From contig JAFALY010000023.1 in NCBI GenBank assembly GCA_019233975.1, forward strand, positions 1 through 62,683: a DNA stretch of 62,683 nt, in the 5' to 3' direction. This stretch comes from Alphaproteobacteria bacterium. Its GTDB lineage: Bacteria > Pseudomonadota > Alphaproteobacteria > UBA9219. The notes below the pieces were generated by a model. The model was given only the letters and a program-made list of their open reading frames with translations, was not told the origin of the DNA and ran no database searches. Position numbers and translations under genes: made by a program. Positions 1-13,581 of the stretch are shown here, in pieces (the first letter of the stretch is position 1; the number at the start of each line of letters is the position of its first letter).

Positions 1-140
1 AATGGTCATCTCAAATCTCCACGAAACTATTATTGCGGCTTACCTTAGTAAAATTACTTGCAGATAGTAAATGCCCGATTAATTTACATTTATAGTCGTA
101 TTTTATCAATCAATGATTTAGTTGCACAATAACGCACCCC

Positions 141-179
141 ATAAAAATCAAGGGGATACAGCATAAAGCTGTATCCCCT
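141..179 (-). terminator. Intrinsic terminator after rpoC
   Basis: A perfect 12-bp inverted repeat (aggggatacagc at 151-162, its complement at 168-179) encloses a 5-nt loop. Read on the minus strand it is followed by a T-rich stretch (tgattttt). It sits 27 bp past the rpoC stop and so should end the rpoBC transcript. The rest of 1-150 is AT-rich, and I see no gene in it. Confidence 0.85.
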
Positions 180-205
180 CAATAACTTCAGACTTGCGTT
201 ACGGC

Positions 206-4399
<4,194 letters not shown>

Positions 4400-4413
4400 T
4401 TATTGCCCGATGA

Positions 4414-7400
4414 TTACTCAGCCGATTCCGGCAGTGCCGCCGGCGGTTCGTTATCGTTGGTTCCCGTCGAAGCGTCTGACAACTTCTTTTGCTCCAACTC
4501 AACATTGAGGCCAAGCGAACGCAGTTCCTTGACCAAGACGTTGAAGGATTCCGGAATACCGGCTTCGAAATTGTCTTCGCCGCGCACGATGGATTCGTAA
4601 ACCTTCGTACGGCCGGAAACGTCGTCGGACTTAACCGTGAGCATTTCCTGCAGCGTGTAGGCCGAACCATAGGCTTCAAGCGCCCAGACTTCCATTTCAC
4701 CGAAGCGTTGACCACCGAACTGCGCCTTACCACCCAGCGGCTGCTGCGTGACGAGACTGTACGGACCGATCGAACGCGCATGGATCTTGTCGTCGACCAA
4801 ATGGTGCAGTTTCAGCATGTAGATGTAGCCGACTGTCACCTTGCGGTCGAACACTTCACCGGTGCGACCATCGATCAGCGTGGACTGACCCGACTTATTC
4901 AGACCGGCGAGTTCCAACATGGTTTCGATATCGCTTTCACGCGCACCATCGAACACAGGCGTGGCGACCGGAACACCGATGCGCAGGTTACGTGCGAGTT
5001 CCAGCACTTCGTCATCCGACAGGTCGTTGACGTCGCGCTTGTAGGTTTCTTCGCCATACGCGGTTTTCAACTGCGCACGTACGTCAACCAATGTGGCCTT
5101 CTTACCCTGCGCGATCTGCGCCTGATAAGCTTCGAGCACTTGCCCGATTTGACGGCCCAGGTTAGCGGATGCCCATCCCAGATGGGTTTCCAGAATCTGA
5201 CCCACATTCATACGCGAAGGCACACCCAGCGGGTTGAGCACGATGTCAACCGGCGTACCGTCTTCCAGATGCGGCATGTCTTCAACCGGAACGATGCGCG
5301 ACACGACGCCCTTGTTACCGTGACGACCGGCCATTTTGTCGCCAGGCTGCAGCTTGCGCTTCACAGCCACGAAGACCTTGACCATTTTCATCACGCCCGG
5401 GGGCAATTCGTCGCCGCGTTGCAGCTTCGACACCTTGTCTTCGAAACGTTTCTTCAGGGCATTGATCTGTTCGTCAAACACCCTGTTGACGCCTTCGACC
5501 TGCTCCATCACCTTGTCGTCCTTGACGCTGATCTGGCGCCACTGGCCGCGGGTGTATTCTTCCAGCACTTCCTCAGTGATTGTCTTACCGGTCGGGAAGT
5601 TCTTCGGACCACCGTCAGCCTTTTGGCCCAGCAGCAGATCCTTCAGACGCGCATAGAAGCTACGTTCGATAATCGCACGTTCGTCGTCGCGGTCCTTCGC
5701 CAGATGTTCAATTTCCGCGCGTTCGATCGCAATCGCACGCTGGTCCTTGTCCACACCCCGGCGCGAGAAAACGCGCACTTCGACGATTGTGCCCGAAACA
5801 CCCGGCGGCAAACGCAGCGACGTGTCGCGCACGTCGGCGGCCTTTTCACCGAAGATGGCGCGCAGCAGCTTTTCTTCCGGCGTCATGGGGCTTTCACCCT
5901 TCGGCGTAACCTTACCGATCAGGATGTCGCCCGGGTTCACTTCGGCGCCGATGTAAACGATACCGGCTTCGTCGAGGTTCTTCAGCGCTTCTTCACCGAC
6001 ATTCGGAATATCACGCGTGATTTCTTCCTGACCCAGCTTGGTGTCGCGAGCCATGACTTCGAACTCTTCAATATGGATCGAGGTGAACACGTCGTCACGG
6101 ACGATACGTTCAGAGATCAAAATCGAGTCTTCAAAGTTGTAACCGTTCCAGGGCATGAAGGCGCACAGAACGTTGCGGCCCAGCGCCAGTTCACCCAACT
6201 GCGTGGACGGGCCATCGGCGACGATATCGCCCGCCTTGACCACGTCCCCCACCTTCACCAACGGCTTTTGCGTGATGCAGGTGCTTTGGTTTGAACGTTG
6301 GAACTTCAACAGGTTGTAGATATCAACCGTCGGCTTGCTGGCGTCCATGTCTTCGGTCGCGCGCACAACGATGCGGGTGCCGTCAACCTGGTCGATGATG
6401 CCGGAGCGGCGGGCCGCAATGGCAACACCCGAGTCACGCGCCACGATGCCTTCCATGCCGGTGCCAACCAGCGGCGCATCGCTTTGCAGCAAAGGCACAG
6501 CCTGACGTTGCATGTTGGAGCCCATGAGCGCGCGGTTCGCGTCGTCATTTTCCAGGAACGGAATGAGCGCGGCAGCAACCGACACGATCTGCTTTGGCGA
6601 GACGTCGATGAATTCGACTTCCTCGGCCAAAACAACCGTGGTTTCACCGGCCTTGCGGACGATGATGGTTTCTTCGACGAACTTGCCAGCCTTATCGAGC
6701 GCGGCATTCGCCTGCGCGATCGTGAACTGACCTTCTTCCATTGCCGACAGATAAATGACTTCAGACGTCACCTTACCGCCCTTCACGCGACGGTACGGAC
6801 TTTCGATGAAGCCGTACTGATTGACGCGCGCATAGGTGGCGAGCGAGCTGATCAGACCGATGTTCGGACCTTCCGGTGTTTCAATCGGGCAGATACGGCC
6901 ATAGTGGGTCGGGTGCACGTCGCGGACTTCGAAGCCAGCGCGTTCACGCGTCAGACCACCCGGGCCAAGGGCCGAAACGCGACGCTTGTGCGTGATTTCC
7001 GACAGCGGGTTGGTTTGGTCCATAAACTGCGACAGCTGCGACGAACCGAAGAATTCGCGGACGGCGGCTGCGGCGGGCTTGGCATTGATCAGGTCATGCG
7101 GCATGACGGTGTCGATTTCGATCGAGCTCATACGCTCGCGGATCGCACGCTCCATACGCACCAGACCAATGCGGTATTGGTTTTCCATCAATTCACCAAC
7201 CGAGCGAACGCGGCGGTTGCCCAGATGGTCGATATCGTCGATTTCGCCGCGACCATCCTTCAGGTCGCACATGATGCGGACGATCTTTAAAATGTCTTCC
7301 TTGCGCAGAACGCGAACCTGGTCGTCCGTCTTGAAGCCAAGGCGCGAGTTCATCTTCACGCGGCCAACCGGCGACAGGTCGTAACGGTCCAGTTCAAAGA

Positions 7401-8697
7401 ACAGGCCATGGAACAACGCTTCGGCTGATTCAAGTGTCGGCGGTTCACCCGGACGCATAACGCGGTAGATGTCGATCAAGGCTTCTTCGCGCGTGGTGTT
7501 GCGGTCAGCCAGCATCGTGTTGCGGATGTACGGGCCGACATTGACATGGTCGATGCCGAGAACAGGCAATTCCTTCGTGCCCATTTCAACCAGCTGCGTC
7601 AGCATGTCCGTGGTGATTTCGTCACCGGCTTCGAACAGAACCTGACCATTGGCTTCGTCAATCACGTCGGCAGCCAGGTAACGACCCAGCAGTTCGGCGT
7701 CATCAACCTGAACGTCCTTCAGGCCGGCTTCGACCAGCTTCGCGATAACGCGCGAGGTCATCTTGGCACCCTCTTCGGCCACGACCTTACCGGTCTTGGC
7801 GTTCACGAGGTCATGAACCAGCTTCTGGCCCTTGATGCGCTCGGCATCAAATTCCGTGGTCCAGCCGCTCTTGGCGCGCTTGAAAATAACGGTGTCGTAG
7901 AAAGCCGACAGGACTTCTTCCTTCGACATACCCTGAATTTCGTAGGGCTGCAAAGTCTTGCCGTCCTTGGTGCGCTTGGCGCGCAGCTTTTCGGTTTCCG
8001 TGCTGTCGAGAGCGTACAACAACGACGTGACGGGCAGCTTGCGGCGACGGTCAATGCGGACGTAAACTAGATCCTTCGCATCGAATTCAAAGTCGAGCCA
8101 CGAACCGCGATACGGAATGACGCGCGCGGCGAACAGATACTTGCCCGACGAATGGGTTTTACCGCGATCATGGTCAAAGAATACGCCGGGGCTGCGATGC
8201 ATCTGGCTGACGATAACGCGTTCTGTGCCATTGATGATAAAGGTGCCGTTTGCGGTCATGAGCGGCATATCGCCCATGTAAACGTCCTGTTCCTTAATGT
8301 CGCGGATGGACTTCACGCCCGTCGCTTCATCAACATCGAACACGGTCAGACGCAGCGTCACCTTCAGCGGCGCCGCAAAATTCATGCCGCGCTGTTGGCA
8401 TTCTTCAACGTCATACTTCGGCTGTTCCAATTCATAGGACAGGAAGTCGAGGACCGCGCGACCCGAGAAATCGGAAATCGGGAAGGCCGACATCAACACA
8501 TCTTGCAAACCTTTGCGCTCGCGCTTCTCGACTGCGATGTCCATTTGCAGGAAGTCGTCGTAACTGCGACGTTGAACCTCAATCAGGTTCGGCATTTCTG
8601 CTACTTCGGGGATACGTCCAAAACTCTTACGGATTTTTTTGCGGCCGGTGAAGCTCTTGCTCCAATTGACATTGATCGATGCGCTGCTGCTCGCCAT
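4414..8697 (-). CDS. rpoB: DNA-directed RNA polymerase subunit beta
   Basis: Second catalytic subunit of RNA polymerase, about 1427 aa. Recognised by N-terminal [19 protein letters not shown], the rifampicin-pocket segment [21 protein letters not shown] region, and C-terminal [24 protein letters not shown] place the start at ATG 8697 ([10 protein letters not shown]), not at 8757, because gagggg lies 6 nt upstream of it; the extra 20 codons run back through a leader palindrome. The gene directly upstream is a divergent transporter, not rplL, which is unusual. It is co-transcribed with rpoC. Confidence 0.98.
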   Translation of the reverse strand: MASSSASINVNWSKSFTGRKKIRKSFGRIPEVAEMPNLIEVQRRSYDDFLQMDIAVEKRERKGLQDVLMSAFPISDFSGRAVLDFLSYELEQPKYDVEECQQRGMNFAAPLKVTLRLTVFDVDEATGVKSIRDIKEQDVYMGDMPLMTANGTFIINGTERVIVSQMHRSPGVFFDHDRGKTHSSGKYLFAARVIPYRGSWLDFEFDAKDLVYVRIDRRRKLPVTSLLYALDSTETEKLRAKRTKDGKTLQPYEIQGMSKEEVLSAFYDTVIFKRAKSGWTTEFDAERIKGQKLVHDLVNAKTGKVVAEEGAKMTSRVIAKLVEAGLKDVQVDDAELLGRYLAADVIDEANGQVLFEAGDEITTDMLTQLVEMGTKELPVLGIDHVNVGPYIRNTMLADRNTTREEALIDIYRVMRPGEPPTLESAEALFHGLFFELDRYDLSPVGRVKMNSRLGFKTDDQVRVLRKEDILKIVRIMCDLKDGRGEIDDIDHLGNRRVRSVGELMENQYRIGLVRMERAIRERMSSIEIDTVMPHDLINAKPAAAAVREFFGSSQLSQFMDQTNPLSEITHKRRVSALGPGGLTRERAGFEVRDVHPTHYGRICPIETPEGPNIGLISSLATYARVNQYGFIESPYRRVKGGKVTSEVIYLSAMEEGQFTIAQANAALDKAGKFVEETIIVRKAGETTVVLAEEVEFIDVSPKQIVSVAAALIPFLENDDANRALMGSNMQRQAVPLLQSDAPLVGTGMEGIVARDSGVAIAARRSGIIDQVDGTRIVVRATEDMDASKPTVDIYNLLKFQRSNQSTCITQKPLVKVGDVVKAGDIVADGPSTQLGELALGRNVLCAFMPWNGYNFEDSILISERIVRDDVFTSIHIEEFEVMARDTKLGQEEITRDIPNVGEEALKNLDEAGIVYIGAEVNPGDILIGKVTPKGESPMTPEEKLLRAIFGEKAADVRDTSLRLPPGVSGTIVEVRVFSRRGVDKDQRAIAIERAEIEHLAKDRDDERAIIERSFYARLKDLLLGQKADGGPKNFPTGKTITEEVLEEYTRGQWRQISVKDDKVMEQVEGVNRVFDEQINALKKRFEDKVSKLQRGDELPPGVMKMVKVFVAVKRKLQPGDKMAGRHGNKGVVSRIVPVEDMPHLEDGTPVDIVLNPLGVPSRMNVGQILETHLGWASANLGRQIGQVLEAYQAQIAQGKKATLVDVRAQLKTAYGEETYKRDVNDLSDDEVLELARNLRIGVPVATPVFDGARESDIETMLELAGLNKSGQSTLIDGRTGEVFDRKVTVGYIYMLKLHHLVDDKIHARSIGPYSLVTQQPLGGKAQFGGQRFGEMEVWALEAYGSAYTLQEMLTVKSDDVSGRTKVYESIVRGEDNFEAGIPESFNVLVKELRSLGLNVELEQKKLSDASTGTNDNEPPAALPESAE

Positions 8698-9031
8698 GCT
8701 ACCCCTCAAGTGCTTTGCCCGTTCGTTCATCACCGTGGAAAGGCCTTTCCACAGCAACCGACCGGGCGGTCTTGCCCCGAAGAATGTCGGGGCTTACATC
8801 GGAAGAAAAAAGTAAACAGCACCACGCAGCGACAGGTTTCCCGCCCCGTCGCCGAGCAGAGCTGATTTCAATCCAGCAATTTCGCCGGACAATATGCCGA
8901 CTGGTGTTAAGATATGCAAGTAGAAAAAAGACCATTATTTTCATAATCTTGTCACATAAAATTATGAAATAAGCCTGTGGATTAGTAGGTTTTTCTTATG
9001 TATTGTCTTAACCAATGCCCGGGGAGGCCAT
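8698..9031. promoter_or_regulatory. rpoB leader and divergent intergenic region
   Basis: A 334-bp gap between divergent rpoB and the TauE/SafE gene. The rpoB-proximal half holds an 18-bp perfect palindrome (gtggaaagg/cctttccac, 8735-8752) and a 7-bp GC-rich hairpin (gccccga 8774-8780, tcggggc 8787-8793). The distal half is AT-rich and contains an interrupted repeat (ttcataat...attatgaa, about 8939-8967). The rpoBC promoter must lie here because no co-directional gene precedes rpoB. Neither start site can be fixed by eye. Confidence 0.5.
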
Positions 9032-9778
9032 ATGACAGCGATTATCATCTATATAGTGGCCTCAGTTATAGCCGGGCTGATTAATACGCTGGCGGGTGGT
9101 GGATCGTTTGTTACCTTCCCCGCCCTGCTCTATACCGGGCTGGATCCGCGTGCCGCCAATATCACCTCGACCATTGCCCTGTTTCCCATGCAGGTCAGCA
9201 CAGGCTATGCAGGCCGCCACAAAGCCAGCGGCACGGAACGGGTCAGTTTGCGATTACTGACGATCATCAGCACCATTGGCGGAGCGATTGGTGCAGGGTT
9301 ACTTCTCCTTACACCGCCCGCCACCTTTGGCGTGATGGTACCATGGCTGATTTTGATTGCGACCCTGCTTTTTGCGTGGGGTTCTTTTTTTCGTCGACCA
9401 ACAACCGGAAAAGAAAAACCGAAGTTTGGTCAAACAGAAAGCATCATTGCCCAAACACTCATTGCTATTTACGGCGGCTATTTTGGCGGTGGCATCGGCA
9501 TCCTGATGCTCGCGGCCCTTACATTGGCAGGCCAGTCCATTCATAACGCCGCATCTACCAAAAATATTCTGGCCGGGATTATGAATGCCTCTGCTGTTGT
9601 CATCTTTCTGTTCTCTCCCGACATCGCGTGGACACAGGCCATTGTCGGCATGATGGCTTCCGTATTCGGCGGCTATATCGGTCATAAAATGCTGAATAAG
9701 GTGAACGAGAAATTTTTACGCATCGCCGTGGTGGCATGGGGCCTAGCTCTGACGATCGGTATGTTCCTACGCGGATAA
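9032..9778 (+). CDS. TauE/SafE family membrane permease
   Basis: Polytopic inner-membrane protein (248 aa) of the TauE/SafE (COG0730) family, whose members are implicated in export or import of sulfite, sulfonates and other organic anions. The N-terminal GLINTLAGGGSFVTFPALL and the second-half repeat GYFGGGIGILMLAAL are the two glycine-rich signature halves of the family. About seven to eight hydrophobic segments are visible. ATG 9032 follows ggggagg by 4 nt. It stands alone, divergent from rpoB and convergent with rplS, so the substrate cannot be guessed from context. Its stop codon overlaps the U-tract of the opposing rplS terminator. Confidence 0.88.
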   Translation: MTAIIIYIVASVIAGLINTLAGGGSFVTFPALLYTGLDPRAANITSTIALFPMQVSTGYAGRHKASGTERVSLRLLTIISTIGGAIGAGLLLLTPPATFGVMVPWLILIATLLFAWGSFFRRPTTGKEKPKFGQTESIIAQTLIAIYGGYFGGGIGILMLAALTLAGQSIHNAASTKNILAGIMNASAVVIFLFSPDIAWTQAIVGMMASVFGGYIGHKMLNKVNEKFLRIAVVAWGLALTIGMFLRG

Positions 9779-9808
9779 AAAAATGCCCCCGCCAAAGGCG
9801 AGGGCATT
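9775..9808 (-). terminator. Intrinsic terminator after rplS
   Basis: The stem aatgccctcgcc/ggcgggggcatt (9782-9808 read on the minus strand, one G-U pair, 3-nt loop) is followed by seven Ts (9783 down to 9777). It ends the rpsP-rimM-trmD-rplS transcript. The U-tract overlaps the stop codon of the convergent TauE/SafE gene. The stem may also slow plus-strand transcription, which continues into attctttct. Confidence 0.9.
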
Positions 9809-9829
9809 ATTCTTTCTACAAAGCAAATC

Positions 9830-10225
9830 TTAGCCTTCAGCCGAAGCCTTCGGCGCAGCCGCTTCGTAATCCGTACGTTCGGTGATACGGGCCGCCTTGC
9901 CGCGCAGCGAGCGCAGGTAGTACAGCTTCGAACGACGCACCGCACCGCGACGCACCAGATCGATCGATTCCAAACGCGGGCTGTACAGCGGGAACACGCG
10001 TTCCACACCTTCGCCATAGCTGATCTTGCGAACCGTGAACGAGGAGTTGCTGCCCGCGTTCTTGCGCGCAATGCAGACGCCTTCGTAGGCCTGCACGCGT
10101 TCGCGCGAACCTTCGATGACCTTCACGTTAACGCGCACGGTATCGCCAATGCCGAATTCGGCAACCTTGGCGTTTTCCTTCAGCTTGTCCAACTGGCGCT
10201 GTTCGATCTTTTGTAACAAGTTCAT
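9830..10225 (-). CDS. rplS: 50S ribosomal protein L19
   Basis: Large-subunit ribosomal protein near the 30S-50S interface (131 aa). The family core is visible: [23 protein letters not shown], then [30 protein letters not shown] and [14 protein letters not shown]. The start ATG overlaps the trmD stop (ATGA), so the two are translationally coupled. It is the last gene of the rpsP-rimM-trmD-rplS operon, followed by a strong terminator. A short alanine-rich tail ([10 protein letters not shown]) extends past the conserved domain, as is common in alphaproteobacteria. Confidence 0.98.
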   Translation of the reverse strand: MNLLQKIEQRQLDKLKENAKVAEFGIGDTVRVNVKVIEGSRERVQAYEGVCIARKNAGSNSSFTVRKISYGEGVERVFPLYSPRLESIDLVRRGAVRRSKLYYLRSLRGKAARITERTDYEAAAPKASAEG

Positions 10226-10950
10226 GACTTTTTCTCCTTTACACTTTCCTTATGCCGCAATTGATACGCCTCGTACAAGTCCGGCCTGCGCGTGCGCGTC
10301 AATTCTTCCGCCTGCACCTGCCGCCAGTTTTTTACCCTGGCGTGATTGCCTGAAACCAGAACCTCCGGCACTTCCAATCCGTTCCAAACGGCGGGACGCG
10401 TATAGTGCGGGTATTCAAGCAACCCTGACTCAAAACTCTCTTCATCTGTGGTCGCCGCATTGCCCATAACACCGGGCAACAAACGCACACATGCCTCCAG
10501 CAAAACCATCGCCGCCAGCTCACCGCCGCCGAGGACGAAGTCGCCGATGCTGACTTCTTCCATCTGCTGCGCGTCCAGTACGCGCTGGTCTACCCCTTCG
10601 TAACGGCCGCAGAGCAAAAGCATCGACGGGCAAGCCGCCAATTCTTTCACCAGCGCCTGATCCAAAACCCGGCCACGCGGCGACAAGTATATCTTGCGCG
10701 CGAAGGGGCCGTTTCTGGACTCGGCGTCACGAATGGCCACATCAATGACATCCGGGCGCATAACCATGCCTGCACCACCCCCATAGGGCGTGTCATCAAC
10801 GGAGGCGTGTTTATTACTCGCAAATGAACGAATGTCCAGCACTTCCATGCGCCACAGGCCATCTTTTAGCGCTTTTCCCACTAAACTGCCACCCAAAGGC
10901 CCCGGAAACATGTCCGGGAAAATGGTTAGTATCTGGGCGGTTAAGGTCAT
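10222..10950 (-). CDS. trmD: tRNA (guanine37-N1)-methyltransferase
   Basis: SPOUT-class methyltransferase that makes m1G37 in tRNAs reading CNN codons and so prevents +1 frameshifting (242 aa). Diagnostic segments are [11 protein letters not shown] at the N-terminus, [17 protein letters not shown], the trefoil-knot SAM site [14 protein letters not shown], and [20 protein letters not shown]. It abuts rimM (stop and start adjacent) and overlaps rplS by 4 bp. The operon order matches that of most proteobacteria. Confidence 0.98.
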   Translation of the reverse strand: MTLTAQILTIFPDMFPGPLGGSLVGKALKDGLWRMEVLDIRSFASNKHASVDDTPYGGGAGMVMRPDVIDVAIRDAESRNGPFARKIYLSPRGRVLDQALVKELAACPSMLLLCGRYEGVDQRVLDAQQMEEVSIGDFVLGGGELAAMVLLEACVRLLPGVMGNAATTDEESFESGLLEYPHYTRPAVWNGLEVPEVLVSGNHARVKNWRQVQAEELTRTRRPDLYEAYQLRHKESVKEKKS

Positions 10951-11514
10951 TTATCCCTCAGCCGCTTCGTTATCTGCTTCGTTTTCCGTCCCTTCAGGCT
11001 GGCGTTTATCAAGCCAACCATCCGGTACAGCAATCACCACCCTGCCCGCGGCCAGATCAACCTCTGGCACCTGGGCATCCTTAAAAGGCAGCATAAAGCT
11101 GTCTTTTTTATTGGTGCCGATTTCCAAAAATACGCCTGCTCCATAATCGTGCACGGCCATAACACGGCCATACGGCTTGCCTGCACTGTCCATCGCCGTC
11201 AGTCCGACAAGATCAGCATGGTAATACTGACCATCGTCAACTTCCGGCAGCGCGTCGCGATCCACATATAAGCGTGTACCGCGCAACGCTTCGGCCTGGT
11301 TCCGGTCTTTGACGCCATCCACTTCGGCCACAAAGAAATCCTTGATGGCTTTGTGGATGGTCAAGTCAAAAACACGTTTGCCATCCTCATCCGTCACCGG
11401 ATGGTAGGCGGCGACATCTTCCGGCTCTTCGGTAAAACTGCGCAGTTTGACGTAGCCGCGAATGCCATGGGCCCCCGCGATCATTCCCACACAAATGCGG
11501 CGTTCACCGGCCAT
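10951..11514 (-). CDS. rimM: Ribosome maturation factor RimM
   Basis: 30S assembly factor that binds S19 and helps mature the 16S 3' domain (187 aa). The N-terminal barrel starts with ICVGMIAGAHGIRGYVKLRSFTEEP. The PRC-like barrel carries DGQYYHADLVGLTAMDSAGKPYG and LEIGTNKKDSFMLPF. An acidic, low-complexity C-terminus (EGTENEADNEAAEG) follows. The gene lies 16 bp after rpsP and immediately before trmD, the classic arrangement. Confidence 0.97.
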   Translation of the reverse strand: MAGERRICVGMIAGAHGIRGYVKLRSFTEEPEDVAAYHPVTDEDGKRVFDLTIHKAIKDFFVAEVDGVKDRNQAEALRGTRLYVDRDALPEVDDGQYYHADLVGLTAMDSAGKPYGRVMAVHDYGAGVFLEIGTNKKDSFMLPFKDAQVPEVDLAAGRVVIAVPDGWLDKRQPEGTENEADNEAAEG

Positions 11515-11530
11515 CGGACGTCAAACCTTC

Positions 11531-11929
11531 TTAGGCCTGCGCTTCTGCTGCGGGCGCTTCAGCGGCCGGTGCGGCGGCAGCTTCGGCTGCTACCTTCGCG
11601 GCTTCTTCGGCCAGCTTGATGCGTTCCTGAGCCTTCGCCTTCGGCGCAGACTTCTTGGGCGATGCGCGGTGTTCGACCTTGGGACCGAGGTTCGCGGCAT
11701 GCAGGAAGCGAGCGACACGGTCGCTGGGCTGTGCGCCGACGCCGACCCAGTACTTCACGCGTTCTTCGATCAGCGTCACACGCTGCGGATTTTCACGCGC
11801 CAGCATCGGGTTATAGGTGCCGACCTTTTCGATGAAACGGCCGTCACGCGGGCTGCGGCTGTCGGCCACAACGATGTGGTAATACGGACGCTTCTTCGCA
11901 CCATGGCGCGACATACGGATAACTAACAT
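11531..11929 (-). CDS. rpsP: 30S ribosomal protein S16
   Basis: Small-subunit ribosomal protein (132 aa). The core [41 protein letters not shown] and [12 protein letters not shown] is typical. ATG 11929 is preferred over the frame opening at 11968 because aaggaga lies 6 nt before it and the protein then starts at the family's usual residue. About 50 residues beyond the ~80-residue core form an Ala/Lys/Glu-rich tail, a length seen in several alphaproteobacteria. First gene of the four-gene operon, 88 bp after ffh. Confidence 0.97.
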   Translation of the reverse strand: MLVIRMSRHGAKKRPYYHIVVADSRSPRDGRFIEKVGTYNPMLARENPQRVTLIEERVKYWVGVGAQPSDRVARFLHAANLGPKVEHRASPKKSAPKAKAQERIKLAEEAAKVAAEAAAAPAAEAPAAEAQA

Positions 11930-12017
11930 TGCACTTCTCCTTTTTTCTTCGGTTAATATAACGGGCACATTTTTTATAACGCCATCAGTCGCCCAGTACC
12001 GACAGCATCAACTCCAC

Positions 12018-13412
12018 TTAAAACTCTTTACCCCCCATCAGGTGCGAGAGGTCAGGCATTTCGCCACCCTTTAGCTTCGGCATCAGGCCGCCCAGCAGAC
12101 CGCCTTTGCCCATTTTCTTTACCTGCTTCATCACGCGCTGCATTTCCAGAAACTGCTTGATGAGCTTGTTGACTTCCGACACCTCAACGCCCGAACCTTT
12201 GGCGATACGGCGTTTGCGCGCAGCGCCCAATAAATCCACATCCTTGCGTTCCGCCGGGGTCATGGAGCGGATGATCGCTTCCTGACGCTTCAGCAATTTG
12301 TCGTCAACATTCGCGTCTTTCAGCTTGTCCTTCAGCTTGCCGATACCGGGCAGCATGCCCATCATGCCGCTGAGGCCACCCAGCTTCTGCATCTGCTGCA
12401 AATGTTTGGCGAGGTCGTCAAAGTCAAATGCCTTGCCGGACATAAATTTTTCAGCCATGTCACGCGCCTCGTTCGCATCGATAGCCGCAGCGGCTTTCTC
12501 GACCAAAGAAACAACGTCGCCCATGCCCAGAATGCGATTAGCCAAACGGTCAGGATGATAAACTTCGAGCGCCGCTGTTTTTTCACCGACGCCCAAAAAC
12601 TTGATCGGCTTGCCGGTCACAGCGCGCATGGAAAGCGCAGCACCACCGCGCGCATCACCGTCGATGCGTGTCATCACGATACCGGTAATACCGATTTGCG
12701 CATCAAAGCGGCGCGCGGTTTCGACGGCATCCTGACCGGTCATGGCGTCAACCACCAGCAACCGCTCATGCGGCCCTGTTGCGTCCCGCACCGATGCCGC
12801 TTCCGCCATCAGCTCTTCGTCAATCGACAGACGCCCGGCGGTATCGAGGATCAGAACATCAAACCCTTCCTTACGCGCCGTATCCAGCGCACGGCCTGCA
12901 ATCTGCACCGGCGTTTGGCCGGCGATAATCTGCAGGGAGACGACATTGATTTGCTGCCCAAGCACAGCCAATTGTTCCTGTGCGGCCGGACGTTGCACGT
13001 CGAGCGAAGCCAGCAAGACTTTCTTGCGTTCCTGTTCGGTTAAATATTTCGCCAACTTGGCCGAACTGGTGGTCTTACCGGAACCCTGTAGGCCTAACAT
13101 CATGATAACGGCAGGCGGCGTCACACCAACGTTCAACGGCTCCGCCGTACGACCCAACAGATCGACCAGATGGTCATGTACAATTTTGACGACCTGCTGC
13201 CCCGGCGTGATAGAGCGCATGACGTCCTGTCCCACGGCGGCTTCTTTCACGCGGGCAACGAAATCCTTGATAACAGGCAAGGCAACGTCAGCCTCCAGCA
13301 GCGCCACACGCACTTCGCGCATAGCCTCGGTAACGTCGGCTTCGTTTAACGCGCCCCGTCCCGTCAACCGGTCAAAAATGCCGGTAAGTTTGCTGCTCAA
13401 GCCTTCAAACAC
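12018..13412 (-). CDS. ffh: Signal recognition particle GTPase Ffh
   Basis: SRP54 homologue that binds nascent signal sequences and delivers ribosomes to FtsY (464 aa). The N domain opens MFEGLSSKLTGIFDRLTGRG. The G domain has P-loop GLQGSGKTTSSAKLA, DVQRPAAQEQL, DTAGRL and TRIDGDARGGAAL. The M domain is methionine-rich at the C-terminus (MQKLGGLSGMMGMLPGIGK; FLEMQRVMKQVKKMGKGG). It lies just upstream of rpsP on the same strand, the usual ffh-rpsP-rimM-trmD-rplS order. The 88-bp gap to rpsP could hold a separate promoter. Confidence 0.98.
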   Translation of the reverse strand: MFEGLSSKLTGIFDRLTGRGALNEADVTEAMREVRVALLEADVALPVIKDFVARVKEAAVGQDVMRSITPGQQVVKIVHDHLVDLLGRTAEPLNVGVTPPAVIMMLGLQGSGKTTSSAKLAKYLTEQERKKVLLASLDVQRPAAQEQLAVLGQQINVVSLQIIAGQTPVQIAGRALDTARKEGFDVLILDTAGRLSIDEELMAEAASVRDATGPHERLLVVDAMTGQDAVETARRFDAQIGITGIVMTRIDGDARGGAALSMRAVTGKPIKFLGVGEKTAALEVYHPDRLANRILGMGDVVSLVEKAAAAIDANEARDMAEKFMSGKAFDFDDLAKHLQQMQKLGGLSGMMGMLPGIGKLKDKLKDANVDDKLLKRQEAIIRSMTPAERKDVDLLGAARKRRIAKGSGVEVSEVNKLIKQFLEMQRVMKQVKKMGKGGLLGGLMPKLKGGEMPDLSHLMGGKEF

Positions 13413-13454
13413 GCCTTCGATACCCTTTCAAAACCGACAACCCAAACGCAAACG

Positions 13455-13483
13455 AGCCAGTGCTCGCAACGCGAGGACTGGCT
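13455..13483 (-). terminator. Hairpin between the Nudix gene and ffh
   Basis: The inverted repeat agccagt-ctcg/cgag-actggct encloses a 5-nt loop with one G/G mismatch. On the minus strand it is followed by cgtttgcgttt, only partly T-rich. It lies about 100 bp past the Nudix stop and upstream of ffh. It may be a weak terminator or part of the ffh leader. Confidence 0.4.
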
Positions 13484-13581
13484 TTACGCCCTATAAACTC
13501 AGGGTCGTATCCGCTGCCGAATTGGCCGGGATGGCGTGATCTATAACCGTAAAACAGCTTAAAACGCAAGAAATAAGTGTT

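Noticed and set aside
4489-6294. A 601-codon plus-strand open frame opposite rpoB, and similar long frames at 1358-2314, 6298-7290 and 194-1201.
   Set aside because: They lie antisense to rpoB and rpoC and follow from the codon bias of those conserved genes; their translations lack any protein-like family and no ribosome-binding site supports them.
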